DNA of 64,000 nt from Gnetum montanum. Lineage: Eukaryota > Streptophyta > Gnetopsida > Gnetales > Gnetaceae. The notes beneath the pieces are model-generated. The model did no database searches and was not told the DNA's origin. It saw nothing but the letters and a program-made list of their open reading frames with translations. The stretch is taken from the NCBI GenBank assembly GCA_015680685.1, contig MNCI01034797.1, positions 258,998-322,997 on the forward strand. The letters are read 5' to 3'. The stretch's first letter is position 1. Each line of letters starts with the position of its first letter. This document shows, piece after piece, positions 24,116 through 33,771 of the stretch. The translations under genes and the position numbers were made by a program.

Positions 24116-24444
24116 CTGAACAGTATAAAACGCAAGTCAAATAAAAATGCTTTACGTAATGTCCACGACTCACAACTACACGCATAACATTAGAACACGC
24201 AGCGGCCTTACCAGGTCCGAAGGGCAAAGGGAATGGCAGTAGGTCCCTCTGTACGTCCTCAACCGTAAGGGGCGAATCTGAGGTCCAGTCATCGTGCAGC
24301 CACCCGAGTTCCTGNTATGAAAAACCTGTACCATACAGCGTAGGCTTAACTTACACTTTTGCACATAGACTTCTCTTACGCTTTACATTGATAACAAACA
24401 TTATAACAGTAACACAGACAATACATTTGGCAGAATTTGCTTAC

Positions 24445-24894
24445 CCGCCCGCGTAGTACACCGTGCCTTGTGGGTTCTGGAAGTAGGTTGAAACATGGCG
24501 AGCCACGAACAGCATGTTATACGCATGATAACAACTGAAACAGGCCATTTCCCAGATCCAGCATAAATTCCTCAGGCCTCGGGCGCTGAGCGCTTGGTCC
24601 TTAGGATGACCCGTGTCGATGGCCCCGTCTGTCATGTAAGCCAGAATCCCCTCTGCAGACCTCGCCAACAGGTGCTCTAAAATGGCACCGGCAACATTGC
24701 CGGTCACATTAGACCACATAATGATGCTGAAGTTGCGCAGTAAGAACTGCAGAAACTCCAGCGTCCCCTTTCGGAACCAGATGGCCTTCCCCTGCACTCG
24801 CGCGTGCGGAGGAGGGATATTGGGGACGATGGGGTTTACCCAACACAAAACCCCAATGATGTCTAACACAATCAGAATAGGCTTCAGCACGACA
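24445..24894 (-). pseudogene. Antisense gene exon 2: NIF/FCP1-like HAD phosphatase segment
   Basis: Spliced in phase from exon 1, it opens KPILIVLDIIGVLCW, matching HAD motif I of NLI-interacting-factor/FCP1 phosphatases (LVLDLDGxL, with a DLNG variant in plant relatives). RKGTLEFLQFLLRNFSIIMW plus SN follows about 30 residues later and matches the family's RPGL-x-EFL..F-x-I-x-WTS block including motif II. The nucleophile Asp is kept. The second Asp of DxD, the acid/base, is Ile here, so dephosphorylation is doubtful. The remainder (to QGTVYYAGG) is cysteine- and tryptophan-containing and unassigned. The exon itself has no stop codon. The match is by eye only; a structural comparison would settle it. 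Confidence 0.55.
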
Positions 24895-25674
24895 CTGTAC
24901 AGAAAACACGCTACATAAATCAACGCCTAGATTTACAGTTGCATCACTAATACAGAAACGCTACACATCATGCTTAGCCATCTATGTGGAAATCGCCCAA
25001 ACCCTTGCAACAGCGCAAGGTCCATCTCTGATAACGGCGATAAACGCAACCATGCTAAACCCTCACTGTAACGCAAGGTCCGTAACCCAAAAACGCTCAT
25101 TTACACGAAGAACGCCGTATAGCACAAACGCTGAAATAGCACGAGCATGCAAAGAATGACCTACCAGTTCAAAGGTGTCAGGTCACGCACTTCGACCATG
25201 GCCTGTTGAACATGTGCCAGGTTCTCCTGTACCTCGTCGATTTTAGCCAATTTAGTGTTCTTCTTCTTCGTCTTAGGCGCCATTATTACAGCTTCAACAC
25301 TTGCACAGCTTTGCACCTTCAAATCTTCTGCTCTTCTGGCTCTTGCTAGAAAATACCTGCAAATTTGAATGCACAATAGCCAATAGTCCGTTCTAACCAG
25401 AAAACCGCCTATTTGTATGCGAGAATCACCGACTTGATATCCGATTTTTGCGGGACTTTCCTGAAACGGAACCCGAAAATCCAGATATTAATGCAGTTGA
25501 TAGTGCACGCACCGCTGTCCGAAATGACGTTAAACTACCACATCTTATCGCCTCGTAATCGGGTAGCATTGATTACAACTTCATTACAAAATTCAAAATT
25601 CTGTTAGCTTTCCACGTTTGCTAGCCATCATGTTATGTTCTTCCTAACCCTTTATGCACTTTGCGGTTTTGTAG

Positions 25675-27420
25675 GACAAACAAATGGACGCAACACTATC
25701 AACACCTTTAACCCTGACTGGCCCATACGGAAAGGTAGTTAGGCAATTCGATCCCGCGTTTATAGACGTTAACCTCCCCTTAGAAGACATAACTATAGCT
25801 GCGTCGGAGATGTCCCCGGAATGGCCAGAATAGTTGACGCGCATGCTAGACCTGGAAGCTGGGGACATAACCGAAGACCCCCTTGATTAGGTCTCTATCG
25901 TTACGCATAGGGGCGAGGCTAAAACGCTTAAAGTCAGTTCCTTGTTAGAACGAGAAACGCACAATGCCGTAACACAGGTCCTGCAAGACAACATCACTGT
26001 CTTCGCATGGTCATACGAGGATATGCCTGGACTAGATCCCAGGCTAATCCAACACAACATCATCTTAGACCCACAGATCAAAGTGGTGAGGCAAAAAGCA
26101 CGCAAAATCAAGCCAGAGATCGCGCTAGCTGTGCGTAATGAAATCACCAAGCTATACCAGGCTGGTTTCATTCGTGTAGTCGATTACTTAGATTGGGTAT
26201 CCAACATTGTGGTCATGCCGAAGAAGACCGGGAGTATACGCATTTGCATAGACTTCCGGGATTTGAACAAGGCCACAATCAAAGATAATTTCCCGCTCCC
26301 GAGTATCGATCAACTAGTCGATACAACAACTGGGCATGCACTCCTATCATCCATGGATGGCTTCTTTGGTTATATCCAGATTCGCATAAACCCAGAACAT
26401 CAATTAACTACGACATTCATGACACCCTGGGGTACCTTTTGCTATACTATGATGCCATTTGGTCTGAAGAAGGCCGGAGCCACGTATCAACGAGCCATGA
26501 CATACATCTTTAGCGACTATATCTTAGAGAGACTGAATGATTATGTAGATGATATAGCTGTGAAGTCTTTAAAGTCTGATGATCATTCAGGAGATCTGGA
26601 GTTAGTCCTTAAAAGATGTTCTAAATACGAGCTCCGGCTTAACCCGAAGAAGTGCGTATTCGGAATCAAAACCGGACGCATGTTGGGGTTTGTGGTATCG
26701 GAAGCTGACATACGAGTTGACCCTGACAATGTCAAGGCCATTGTCGAGCTAACGCCTCCGACAGACCTCAAGCAATTACGCGGGTTACAGGGATGCTTGC
26801 AGTTCATACATCGATTCATCTCAAGATTAACCGACAAGTTGCACCCTATGCAACATTTGCTAAAGAAGGGGGTTAATTTCGAATGGACGGAGGATTGCCA
26901 ACATGCGTTTGATAGCATTAAATAGGAACTTCAACATTTACCTATGGTTTTCCCGCCACAAAGGGACTTGCCATTTTACATTTACCTCACAACGTCGGAC
27001 GTAGCGTTAGCAACATTGCTTTGTCAAAGGAGGAACGATGGGTCCGAAGTGCCTATCTACTACCTGAGCCATGCTTTATACGCATACGAAACGAGGTATA
27101 ACGAAGTAGAGCGTAATTTCCTAGCGTTAGTTTTTACGCTTAAGAAATGTAGACATTACCTTTTCCGTAGCCAGGTTAACATTATTTGCAAAAATAACAT
27201 CCTTAGGACCATCACGCATAATTTGTACGAAAGCAGTAGGATCGCTCGCTGGAAAGCTATCACCGCAGAATTTGATCTGCACTATGTTGGCCAATCTTCC
27301 ACGAAGGACCAGGCGATAGCCGACCAGTTAGTAACTGCACCGATTAACAATCAAGCAACTATAGAGCCAGAGTTCCCTGACGAACATGTACATAGTCTAA
27401 GCCCTGTCTCAACAGGCCTC
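25675..27420 (+). pseudogene. pol: Element A reverse transcriptase and RNase H
   Basis: The second coding block stays in a single frame from GAC 25675 (first ATG 25684). The RT has VVMPKKTGSIRICIDFRDLN, LLSSMDGFFGYIQI and the catalytic YVDD at 26541-26552. The gypsy RNase H follows at about 26944-27300 (YIYLTTSDVALATLL, then NEVERNFLALVFTLKKCRHY). RT copies the element RNA into DNA and RNase H removes the template strand. TAG stops stand at 25831, 25888 and 26923. The catalytic aspartates are intact although the frame is not, so the decay is recent enough to leave the domains clear. The N-terminal ~85 codons before RT are the usual linker of Tat pol. Confidence 0.92.
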
Positions 27421-27975
27421 GAAGCAAAGTTGTACTTCGACGGAGCTTCAACTGCTAGAGGTGGCAGTGCTACCACTATTATCACACTATCGCCTGAGGA
27501 TGTGCGTCTACATGCTTATCGCTTGACCTTCCCTTGTACGAACAATGTGGCAGAGTACGAGGGGCTCCTCAGGGGATTACTAACTGCCGGTGAACTCGAT
27601 GTTCAACACCTGGCGATTAGGGGCGATTCGATGCTTGTCATAAATCAAATCACTGGAGTCTACGCCTGCAAGGCTGTACATTTGTAGCCCTACTGCGATT
27701 AGGCTAAAGATCTTCTGAGGTGATTTATGACCTTCGACGTCCAACACGTCCCATGCACTGACAACACGCTGGCCGATGCACTAGCCACCCTGGCTTTACA
27801 TGTGCCTTCACATCTGTTTAACACCTGCCCTGCATTAATTACAGACTGCACAGATCCTATCATTCGGGCGGCGCAAATCTGCTCTCTTCTCGAGGAAGGC
27901 ACGCCTGAATGGTACGACAATATTAAAGCTTATCTTTTACAGGGTGAGCTACCGTCTGCATTAACACGCGCATAG
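27421..27975 (+). pseudogene. Element A second, archaeal-type RNase H (aRNH)
   Basis: EAKLYFDGAS, NNVAEYEGLLRGLLTAGEL, LAIRGDSML and DNTLADALATLA form a second RNase H with the D-E-D-D layout of the archaeal-type domain. The conserved acidic positions are readable. A second RNase H between the normal one and integrase is the diagnostic trait of Tat-lineage elements. TAG stops at 27685 and 27700 and a TGA at 27721 interrupt it, and a further TAG at 27973 closes the segment. Its presence separates A clearly from the Athila-type elements elsewhere in the window. Confidence 0.85.
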
Positions 27976-29151
27976 AAAGACGCAATCCGTAAGCGGGCTA
28001 GGAAATACGTCATCATCGGAGACAACACTCTCTGTAGATGCTCCTTTGATGGCGTGTTGCTTACCTGCGTTGACAAAGACCAAGCGCAACACATAGTCAG
28101 TGAAGTTCACGAGGGACTGTGTGGTGGCCACGTAGCACCACGGGCTATGGCCCTAAAAATCCGTTGCCTAGGATACTACTAGCCACACATAGAAAAAGAC
28201 TGCCTGACAAAGGTTAAAACTTGTGACATGTGTCAGCGTCATGCAAACCTCATCCACGTGTCACCCACAGAACTACATACAACGCAGATAACATGGCCAT
28301 TTCAGCGATGGGGACTGGACATCATAGGACCCATCACGCCAAAATCTTCCGTAGGGCATAGCTTCATTATTACCGCTACTGAGTATTTTACGAAGTGGGT
28401 AGAAGCTGTCCCCCTACGGAAAATCATATTCCAACAGGTCTGCCATTTTATCTTGGACAACATAGTAACCAGATTTGGTCTCCCGATGACTATTGTGACT
28501 GACAATGGGCCACAGTTTAGTAGCGCGGAAACCAAATCCTTCTGTGATAACTTAGGCATTAGACAGTCTTTTTCCTCCCCCTATTACCCGCAGGAGAATG
28601 GTCAAGCTAAAGCATCAAGCAAGATAGTCATCAATCTACTCAAGAAAATGCTCAACAGTAACAAGAGATGGTGGCATGATAAAATCCTCTATGTGCTATG
28701 GACATACCGTACTACATGTAGGACAGCTACAGGCAGTACGCCCTATAGCCTGGTTTACGGATCTGAAGCAGTGCTACCTCTCGAATTGCAAATTCCTTCT
28801 CTGAGAATGGTCCTCTCCACCATTATAAATGAGGGTCAACACACCGAGGCTCGGATAATGGATTTGGATTCAGTAGAAGAGAAGCAGATACAAGCTCTTG
28901 ATACGATTGAGAAATATCAAAATAAATAGAGACAGAAACATCATCACAACCTTCACCAGCGTCCGATCAAGAAAGGAGACCTAGTCCTCAAAGCCGTGCG
29001 CGAGCCGGCAGGCAAGTTCTCAGCGAATTGGGAAGGTCCTTTCTCGGTGGTCGACGCGTATAGCAATGGAGCTTTCAGATTAGCAGACATCAACGGCAAT
29101 GAACTACCGAACCCTATAAATCATGTATATCTGAAGCGGTATTTCATTTAG
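27976..29151 (+). pseudogene. int: Element A integrase
   Basis: The HHCC zinc-binding head (EVHEGLCGGH..TCDMCQRH) lies at about 28107-28250. The core domain has WGLDIIGPI and IVTDNGPQFSS, giving the first two catalytic Asp. At the position of the catalytic Glu (NGQAE in relatives) this copy reads NGQAK, near 28609: a Glu-to-Lys change by one G-to-A step. The C-terminal SH3-like part (GDLVLKAV..NWEGPFSVVDAY..NHVYLKRYF) ends at TAG 29149. In-frame TAGs lie at 28180 (in place of the Trp of GYYWP) and 28927. Integrase would insert the cDNA; this copy looks inactive on two counts. Confidence 0.9.
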
Positions 29152-29189
29152 CAGTATCTACAGTGCGAGTAATCCGGTATGACAGTATT

Positions 29190-29645
29190 CGTCCGCTACG
29201 ACGTTAAACTGGCACTGACCGTCCGCTACGACGTAAAACTGGCATGCCTTGCACGCGTCCGCCATGATGCTAAACTGGCAAGTTGTAACCGTCTGCTAAG
29301 ACGTAAAACTGGCAACGTCGTACAGGTCCGCCAAGACAAAAAATTGGCATCTTTTGCATGCGTCCGCCATGACGCTAAACTGGCACAGGTAAGTAGCCGT
29401 CTGCTGAGACGTAAAACCAGCACATATCTGTCCCTGGGTCATGACGTGAAACTGACATCCACAGCATGGTCTGCTGAGACCATAAATCAGAGATACCACC
29501 GTCCTCTACGACGTAAAACTAGCACTTCTCGGTCTGCCCGGACTTTAAACTGGGACCATGGTCTGCTGAAACTTAAAACCAGTAATGACGGTCTACCAGG
29601 ACTTAAAACTGGGACTTACAGACTGCTACCATGTAAATCAGGCGA
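29190..29645 (+). repeat. Tandem array 2, ~14 copies of a 30-37-bp unit
   Basis: The unit consensus is approximately GTCCGCYAYGACGTAAAACT plus GGCA, with variable 5-12-base linkers. Copies start near 29190, 29220, 29257, 29290, 29325, 29362, 29398 and so on to about 29620. The array begins about 40 bases after the integrase stop. The copies decay progressively to the right. It shares its core with array 1. Confidence 0.85.
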
Positions 29646-30716
29646 GCGTGATGATCTCTGTACAGCTTCACAACCAACGGGGTGGGATACTGGGACAGTC
29701 TCAGCGTCGCCACCCCACCGGCATCCTACTGATTCCTCGGATAAGCTAAGAGGCATCTTACTGATCCCTCGGAGATGCCGCCACCATGCCAGCCGCAGTG
29801 GTAGTACCTCTAAGAGTTTAGCCTCGCCAGTCGGAGCCCTGACGAAATCCTCGTCGACAACGGCCTCGGGAATCTCCGCCAATCATCGCTATCAGATGCC
29901 GGCATCGCAAATTCATCTGGCTGGTTCCTTATGCAACCAGTTAGCTACACTGTGTCTGATGCCTTTTGGCAAAGATATGCAGAGCCAATCGTCAGGATTG
30001 GCGGCTCCGCTCGCATGCTTCGGCTCCTTCTTTACAGCCCAATCGCTCTATCTCACATCAAACGACGTTTGTTTCAAGAACCTCGCCTCTTGTTCATGAG
30101 CAATGGTGTCCTCTGTTTTCTTTTGTGGTTGCAGGTTACTTGCCTTGGAGAATGTCGTCCAAAGGTACATCCATCTGAGCGGTGAAGTACAATAGCGTGC
30201 TGAAATGGCTACTTGGGTTCGCTCGACCATTTAGATCTGCATACCTCTACCTCTCACAAATCCTACCCTCAGCTCTTGTTTCCCTTCATCCCCACCACCC
30301 GCTTCCCACACGCGAAAGCTACATACGCAAGCATTCACTTTCCGCACTCACGCTAGCAAAGACATCGCAGAAAGTGATGCGCAACGCTCCTTCTGCAAGC
30401 ATTCCTGCTACAATTTGTAACAGAGAAATCTTAGATTGATGTGCTACGCTCTTCTGAAAGCATTCCTGTTAACATGAATGAGCGTACATTTCTGTGTGTA
30501 CGAGTGTATTTCATGCCCCTACCATCATAACTCATTTTGCATCTTCCCTGAACCTATTTCCAGTTATATCCCTCTATCTCCCATACCTCCCGGCTATGCT
30601 CTTCCATGTTAACAGGGCAACACTTAAGTAGCCATGGATGGATGCTGTTCTTGCTTCTACCAATTCGGTGTTTTGCATTCTTTGTCGACGTCTTTTGGGC
30701 AAGCCCTCTAACTGTC
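29646..30716 (+). other. Element A 3' noncoding region
   Basis: No open frame with family resemblance is seen. A short internal duplication ('aagcattcctg' with 'acgctc') occurs around 30385-30470. Confidence 0.6.
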
Positions 30717-30732
30717 AACAAAGAGGGGCCAT
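30717..30732 (+). other. Polypurine tract of element A
   Basis: 'aacaaagaggggccat' directly precedes the 3' LTR TG. The AAAGAGGGG core is a good primer tract for plus-strand DNA synthesis. Confidence 0.7.
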
Positions 30733-32171
30733 TGAAACACCGTGAAAATTACGAGTCGGCCTCAGGCAAAGATTCGCAATTCAAGCGAGAGCGTGCATCA
30801 GCTTTGTTCAAGGACAAGTTTACGCTCTATTACGCACGGTAGCGTAATGAGCATAATAAGCTCCAGAATAGTCGAAGGCAGAGTGTAGAGAAGCACAACA
30901 GTTCGACACTTATTTCTCATGGTGCATGAATAACTGGTCTTTACGCTTCGTTACGCGCAGCTGGGTAGTGAGCGTGAATTAGACATTGTTTACGCTTCGT
31001 TACGCGCAGCTGGGTAGTGAGCGTAAATTAGACATTGTTTACGCTTCGTTACGCGCAGCTGCGTAGTGAGCGTAAGACAATTTTGAGCCTGTTGCTTGTA
31101 TACCGGATTATGCTCATACACGCAACACAACGCGAATGAGTGTAATACAGCCTGAAAGCAATTGAAGCATGCTCAACATGTACCTGCTCTTCACACGCAC
31201 AACATGCAAACGAGCGTGTTGTGCGTAGTCACAGTCTGACTCAAAATGGTCATGTCAACGGAACCCGAAATATCCGGGACCCACGTCATCAGGGTTGCGC
31301 CTTTTCCACAAAGTGTCGTGGCCTATAAATACCTTAGTTGACAAAGATACAAGGGTTGGCAAATGAGAGAGGCAGAGGCAGTTTTCTGAGCACCAGAGCA
31401 TTTATCACTTTTGTTGGCAAAATCAAAGGGCAAGAGCATTTTCTGAGCAGGGAAGCACTTATCACCTTGAGCAGAGAAACAAAGAGCAACCTTTTGGCAA
31501 ATTTCAACAGCATCATCCTTCAACAAGAACAGAGCACAATGGGCTTGAGCCTTAGCAACAAGAGAGATCATTCCTTTGGGGAGATTGCTGCCCTGAGCAG
31601 AACCTACTCGAAGCAAAGAAGCAGAACAGGGATTGTGAGATCGTCTTGCCCAGTTTGCAGACTCTATCGGTCAGAAACAATTGATCGGCAGACCTCAAAG
31701 CTTGACTATCCTTGCATCCCAGCTTTGGCCTACGAGGTAGATCGGACTTCTGTCTGGATAGTTTCCTTGTTGTTTTGTGCTCATTTTTGCATCAAGTTAT
31801 TGGGGGTCTCTCCCATTGTAACGTGACATACAAATCATACATTCTTTCAAAAATCGGAACATAGATCGTTGAAAATCACGCGTTTCTCTCCTGATTAGCA
31901 TCTCTTCGACGTGTTTGACGTTATCATCGTAGCGATCCATCCACGTCATTTTCCTCTCATTTCATGATCCCCCGAATCGAATCACAGCACGCAAAGATCT
32001 GTAATCTTCATCGTTTTACTGACCCATAAGTCCCTGTCTGATCGACAAGACCGTTCAGGGCGTCGAAGATTCACTTTTTTCCAGCATAGCCCTCACGCGG
32101 ATCCATGGTTAAAACTGTATACACGGAACCTCGTTCGGTATTTCCAGCTGCCAACGTTTTCCGTCGTTACA
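30733..32171 (+). repeat. Element A 3' LTR (1439 bp)
   Basis: It begins TGAAACACCG and ends CGTTACA. It carries three U3 subrepeats (30941-31075; the first two have GGG where the others have GCG after CAGCT), the TATA box at 31323-31331, and a deletion of about 27 bp near 31580 relative to the 5' LTR. It is followed by the CTTCT duplication. Confidence 0.95.
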
Positions 32172-32176
32172 CTTCT
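32172..32176. repeat. Target-site duplication CTTCT, right copy (element A)
   Basis: Identical to 15258-15262; the host repeat resumes directly as 'gctaacttagcctgagaac'. Confidence 0.95.
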
Positions 32177-33180
32177 GCTAACTTAGCCTGAGAACCTACA
32201 AGAAAGTTTTTACACGAGACCCACATGGATGCATAAATGACACTGAACTATCATTTTATGTGAAATGTTACTGAATTTTTCATGAGAATAACTTAACAAA
32301 ATGGTGTAACCAAAAGATGTAACATAATAGGATTGTCATGGATATAACTCATTTCATAAAGTACTTTATAGGATGTGAACCATATGTTTGGGTAAAAGGA
32401 AGTAACATAGCAGTGAATTTTAGCAATTATACTAGTCCACTAGCTGAAATGAAGAATCACTGTATGAGAAATTGATGGGTTAAAACCCTACCTCAATTTT
32501 CTCTACCATCTCTCCAATGAACCCTCTTAATGATGTTTTAGCTTTACTTTAATAAAGTATAAAGCCCATTGGTCAGAAATTTCCTTTTAAAGTTAAGAGA
32601 GATGCAAAGGTGGTAACAAAACAATTTCATCTTTGCCCAGGAAGAAATAGCTAGATAAAGAAAGATGCTTTTGCTAAGACCTGCAAGAAATTTTTTACAC
32701 AAGACCCACATGGATGCTTAAATCACACTGAACTATCATTTTATGTGGAATGTCACTGAATTTTTCATGGGAATAACTTTGGAGTGGTCGTAAATGTAAG
32801 AAGTCAAGGAACTAATTTGCTAAAAAGTAAAAATTAAAAATTAAGAGAGATGCATAGGTTAGAACAAAACAAATTCATATTGCCAAGGAAGGAATATAAT
32901 CACACTAGATGAAGATATATGGTTATGCTATTTTAGCCTGAGAACCACAAGAAATTCTTTACACACTTAAATGATGAGACCCACACACTGAGCTATCATT
33001 TTATGCACAATGTCAACTGAATTTTTCCTTGGAATAACTTGAAGCAACAGAAAAGATAAGAAGGCAAGGCACTAATCCACTAAAACTTAAAAGGCAACTT
33101 GAGATCTGTTTCCCCTTATCAAAATTGCAGGGCCATTAAATTGCTGGGACAACACTTCTAAATAATGGTACCACCAAATC
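32177..33180. repeat. ~490-bp tandem repeat array, right part
   Basis: It continues the array interrupted by element A, with one full unit and diverged shorter ones. It ends at 'ggtaccaccaaatc' (33180), where sequence homologous to 53261 stops and a piece of element C begins. Confidence 0.75.
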
Positions 33181-33378
33181 TTGTGAGAAGATGGGCTTCT
33201 ATGAGAAGAAGACATTTTGTGTTAATAAATAGTGTTCAATTAAGATTTAATTTAATAATAATAATAATAATTTTTGTTTTTTTAAGATTTGACTCTTAGG
33301 GTTCGAACAATGATGTTACTAAATTTCACTAGGCTTAGATAGCGCACAAAGAATTGTAGTCCCCTGCAACGATGCCAA
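33181..33378 (-). mobile_element. Gag-leader and primer-site fragment of an Athila-type element
   Basis: It matches the start of the element C internal region (49157-49336): the gag start ATGTCTTCTTCTC, an (AAT)n tract, the leader and a decayed primer site (TTGGCATCGTTGCAGGGGAC). Together with the LTR to its right it forms a second, truncated internal region outside the 3' LTR of C. Confidence 0.75.
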
Positions 33379-33771
33379 TGATGAGTGGCAAGGTACCCCT
33401 ACGCCCAACCATATGAATAACAAGCATTCATGTGTAATCTAGTCAAATTCCATAGATTATAGTTACTAAACACACTAGAGCTAAACAACATGTGCATGTT
33501 GTTCATTTATTATCTTTCTAGTCTCACTTGTGGAATGCAATTGTATGGTTAAGTGTGACTAAGGCATATGATTTTTATTATTTTGTATTTTTTTTTGGAA
33601 TTACTCACCTAGAACAAGAATAAAAGTAGGAGTGATAAAAGTAAGAGCGATTAATTGCTAAGGAAACTAAAGTCTAATCTAGCCTAACACAAGTAATCGT
33701 TCCCACTTTCTGAACACATCCTGAACCTCATGCAAACATTGCTAGACTATCAAACGCTAATCGTTTCTAAG
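33379..33771 (-). repeat. Element C 3' LTR, first part (interrupted by B)
   Basis: It starts TGATGAGTGG at its low end and matches 49337-49727. It stops at 'cgtttctaag', where element B begins, and resumes at 40488. Confidence 0.85.

Larger units (their letters stand above)
21289..25283 (-). pseudogene. Antisense multi-exon gene inside element A
   Basis: I reconstruct eight exons on the minus strand: 25283-25165, 24894-24445, 24311-24212, 24115-23073, 22979-22716, 22645-22517, 22438-21621 and 21537-21289. Every intron is GT..AG, with donors such as GTAGGT, GTAAGC, GTAAGT and GTATGT. Codon phases agree at all junctions except exon 2/3, which lies beside the N at 24315. The product would be about 1,050 residues: basic start (MAPKTKKKNTK), NIF/FCP1-like segment, a central domain, coiled coil, acidic tail. 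Defects are TGA stops at 23203, 22182 and 21765, each readable as a mutated CGA, and a one-base frameshift near 23770. An in-frame ATG upstream at 25376 is an alternative start. Antisense extra ORFs are known in Tat elements; one nested in the protease-RT intron is unusual to my knowledge. Confidence 0.72.
20743..25674 (+). other. Putative sense-strand intron between protease and RT (4,932 bp)
   Basis: The donor CGT|GTAAGT is at 20743, and the acceptor 'gcggttttgtag|GAC' ends at 25674. A branch-like CTAAC ('ttcctaaccc') lies about 30 bases upstream of the acceptor. The phase is 0 on both sides: the RT frame continues GAC AAA CAA ATG. Ogre-type Tat elements splice at the same place between protease and RT. 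This intron would contain the whole antisense gene and the first tandem array. No transcript data are available, so splicing is inferred. Confidence 0.6.
15263..32171 (+). mobile_element. Element A: complete Ty3/gypsy Tat-type LTR retrotransposon with antisense gene
   Basis: The order is 5' LTR (15263-16673), primer site, gag, protease, 4.9-kb intron-like region with an antisense gene, RT, RNase H, second (archaeal-type) RNase H, integrase, tandem array, polypurine tract, 3' LTR (30733-32171). LTRs begin TG and end CA, and a 5-bp duplication CTTCT flanks the element. The duplicated RNase H marks the plant Tat lineage; the split between protease and RT recalls Ogre. At 16,909 bp it is a large element. 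All coding parts are interrupted by stops, so this copy cannot act by itself. It is clearly richer in G+C than the flanking DNA. Confidence 0.93.

Noticed and set aside
16921-29151. TAG used as a sense codon (reassignment or readthrough)
   Set aside because: Catalytic substitutions, TGA stops and similar TAG-at-Gln damage in the unrelated element B fit deamination of dead copies better. Nuclear plant codes do not reassign TAG.
29190-29645. CRISPR-like array (about 14 short repeats with variable spacers)
   Set aside because: The repeats are diverged, the linkers are short and irregular, and the array sits in the 3' noncoding part of a plant retrotransposon. It is a tandem minisatellite.
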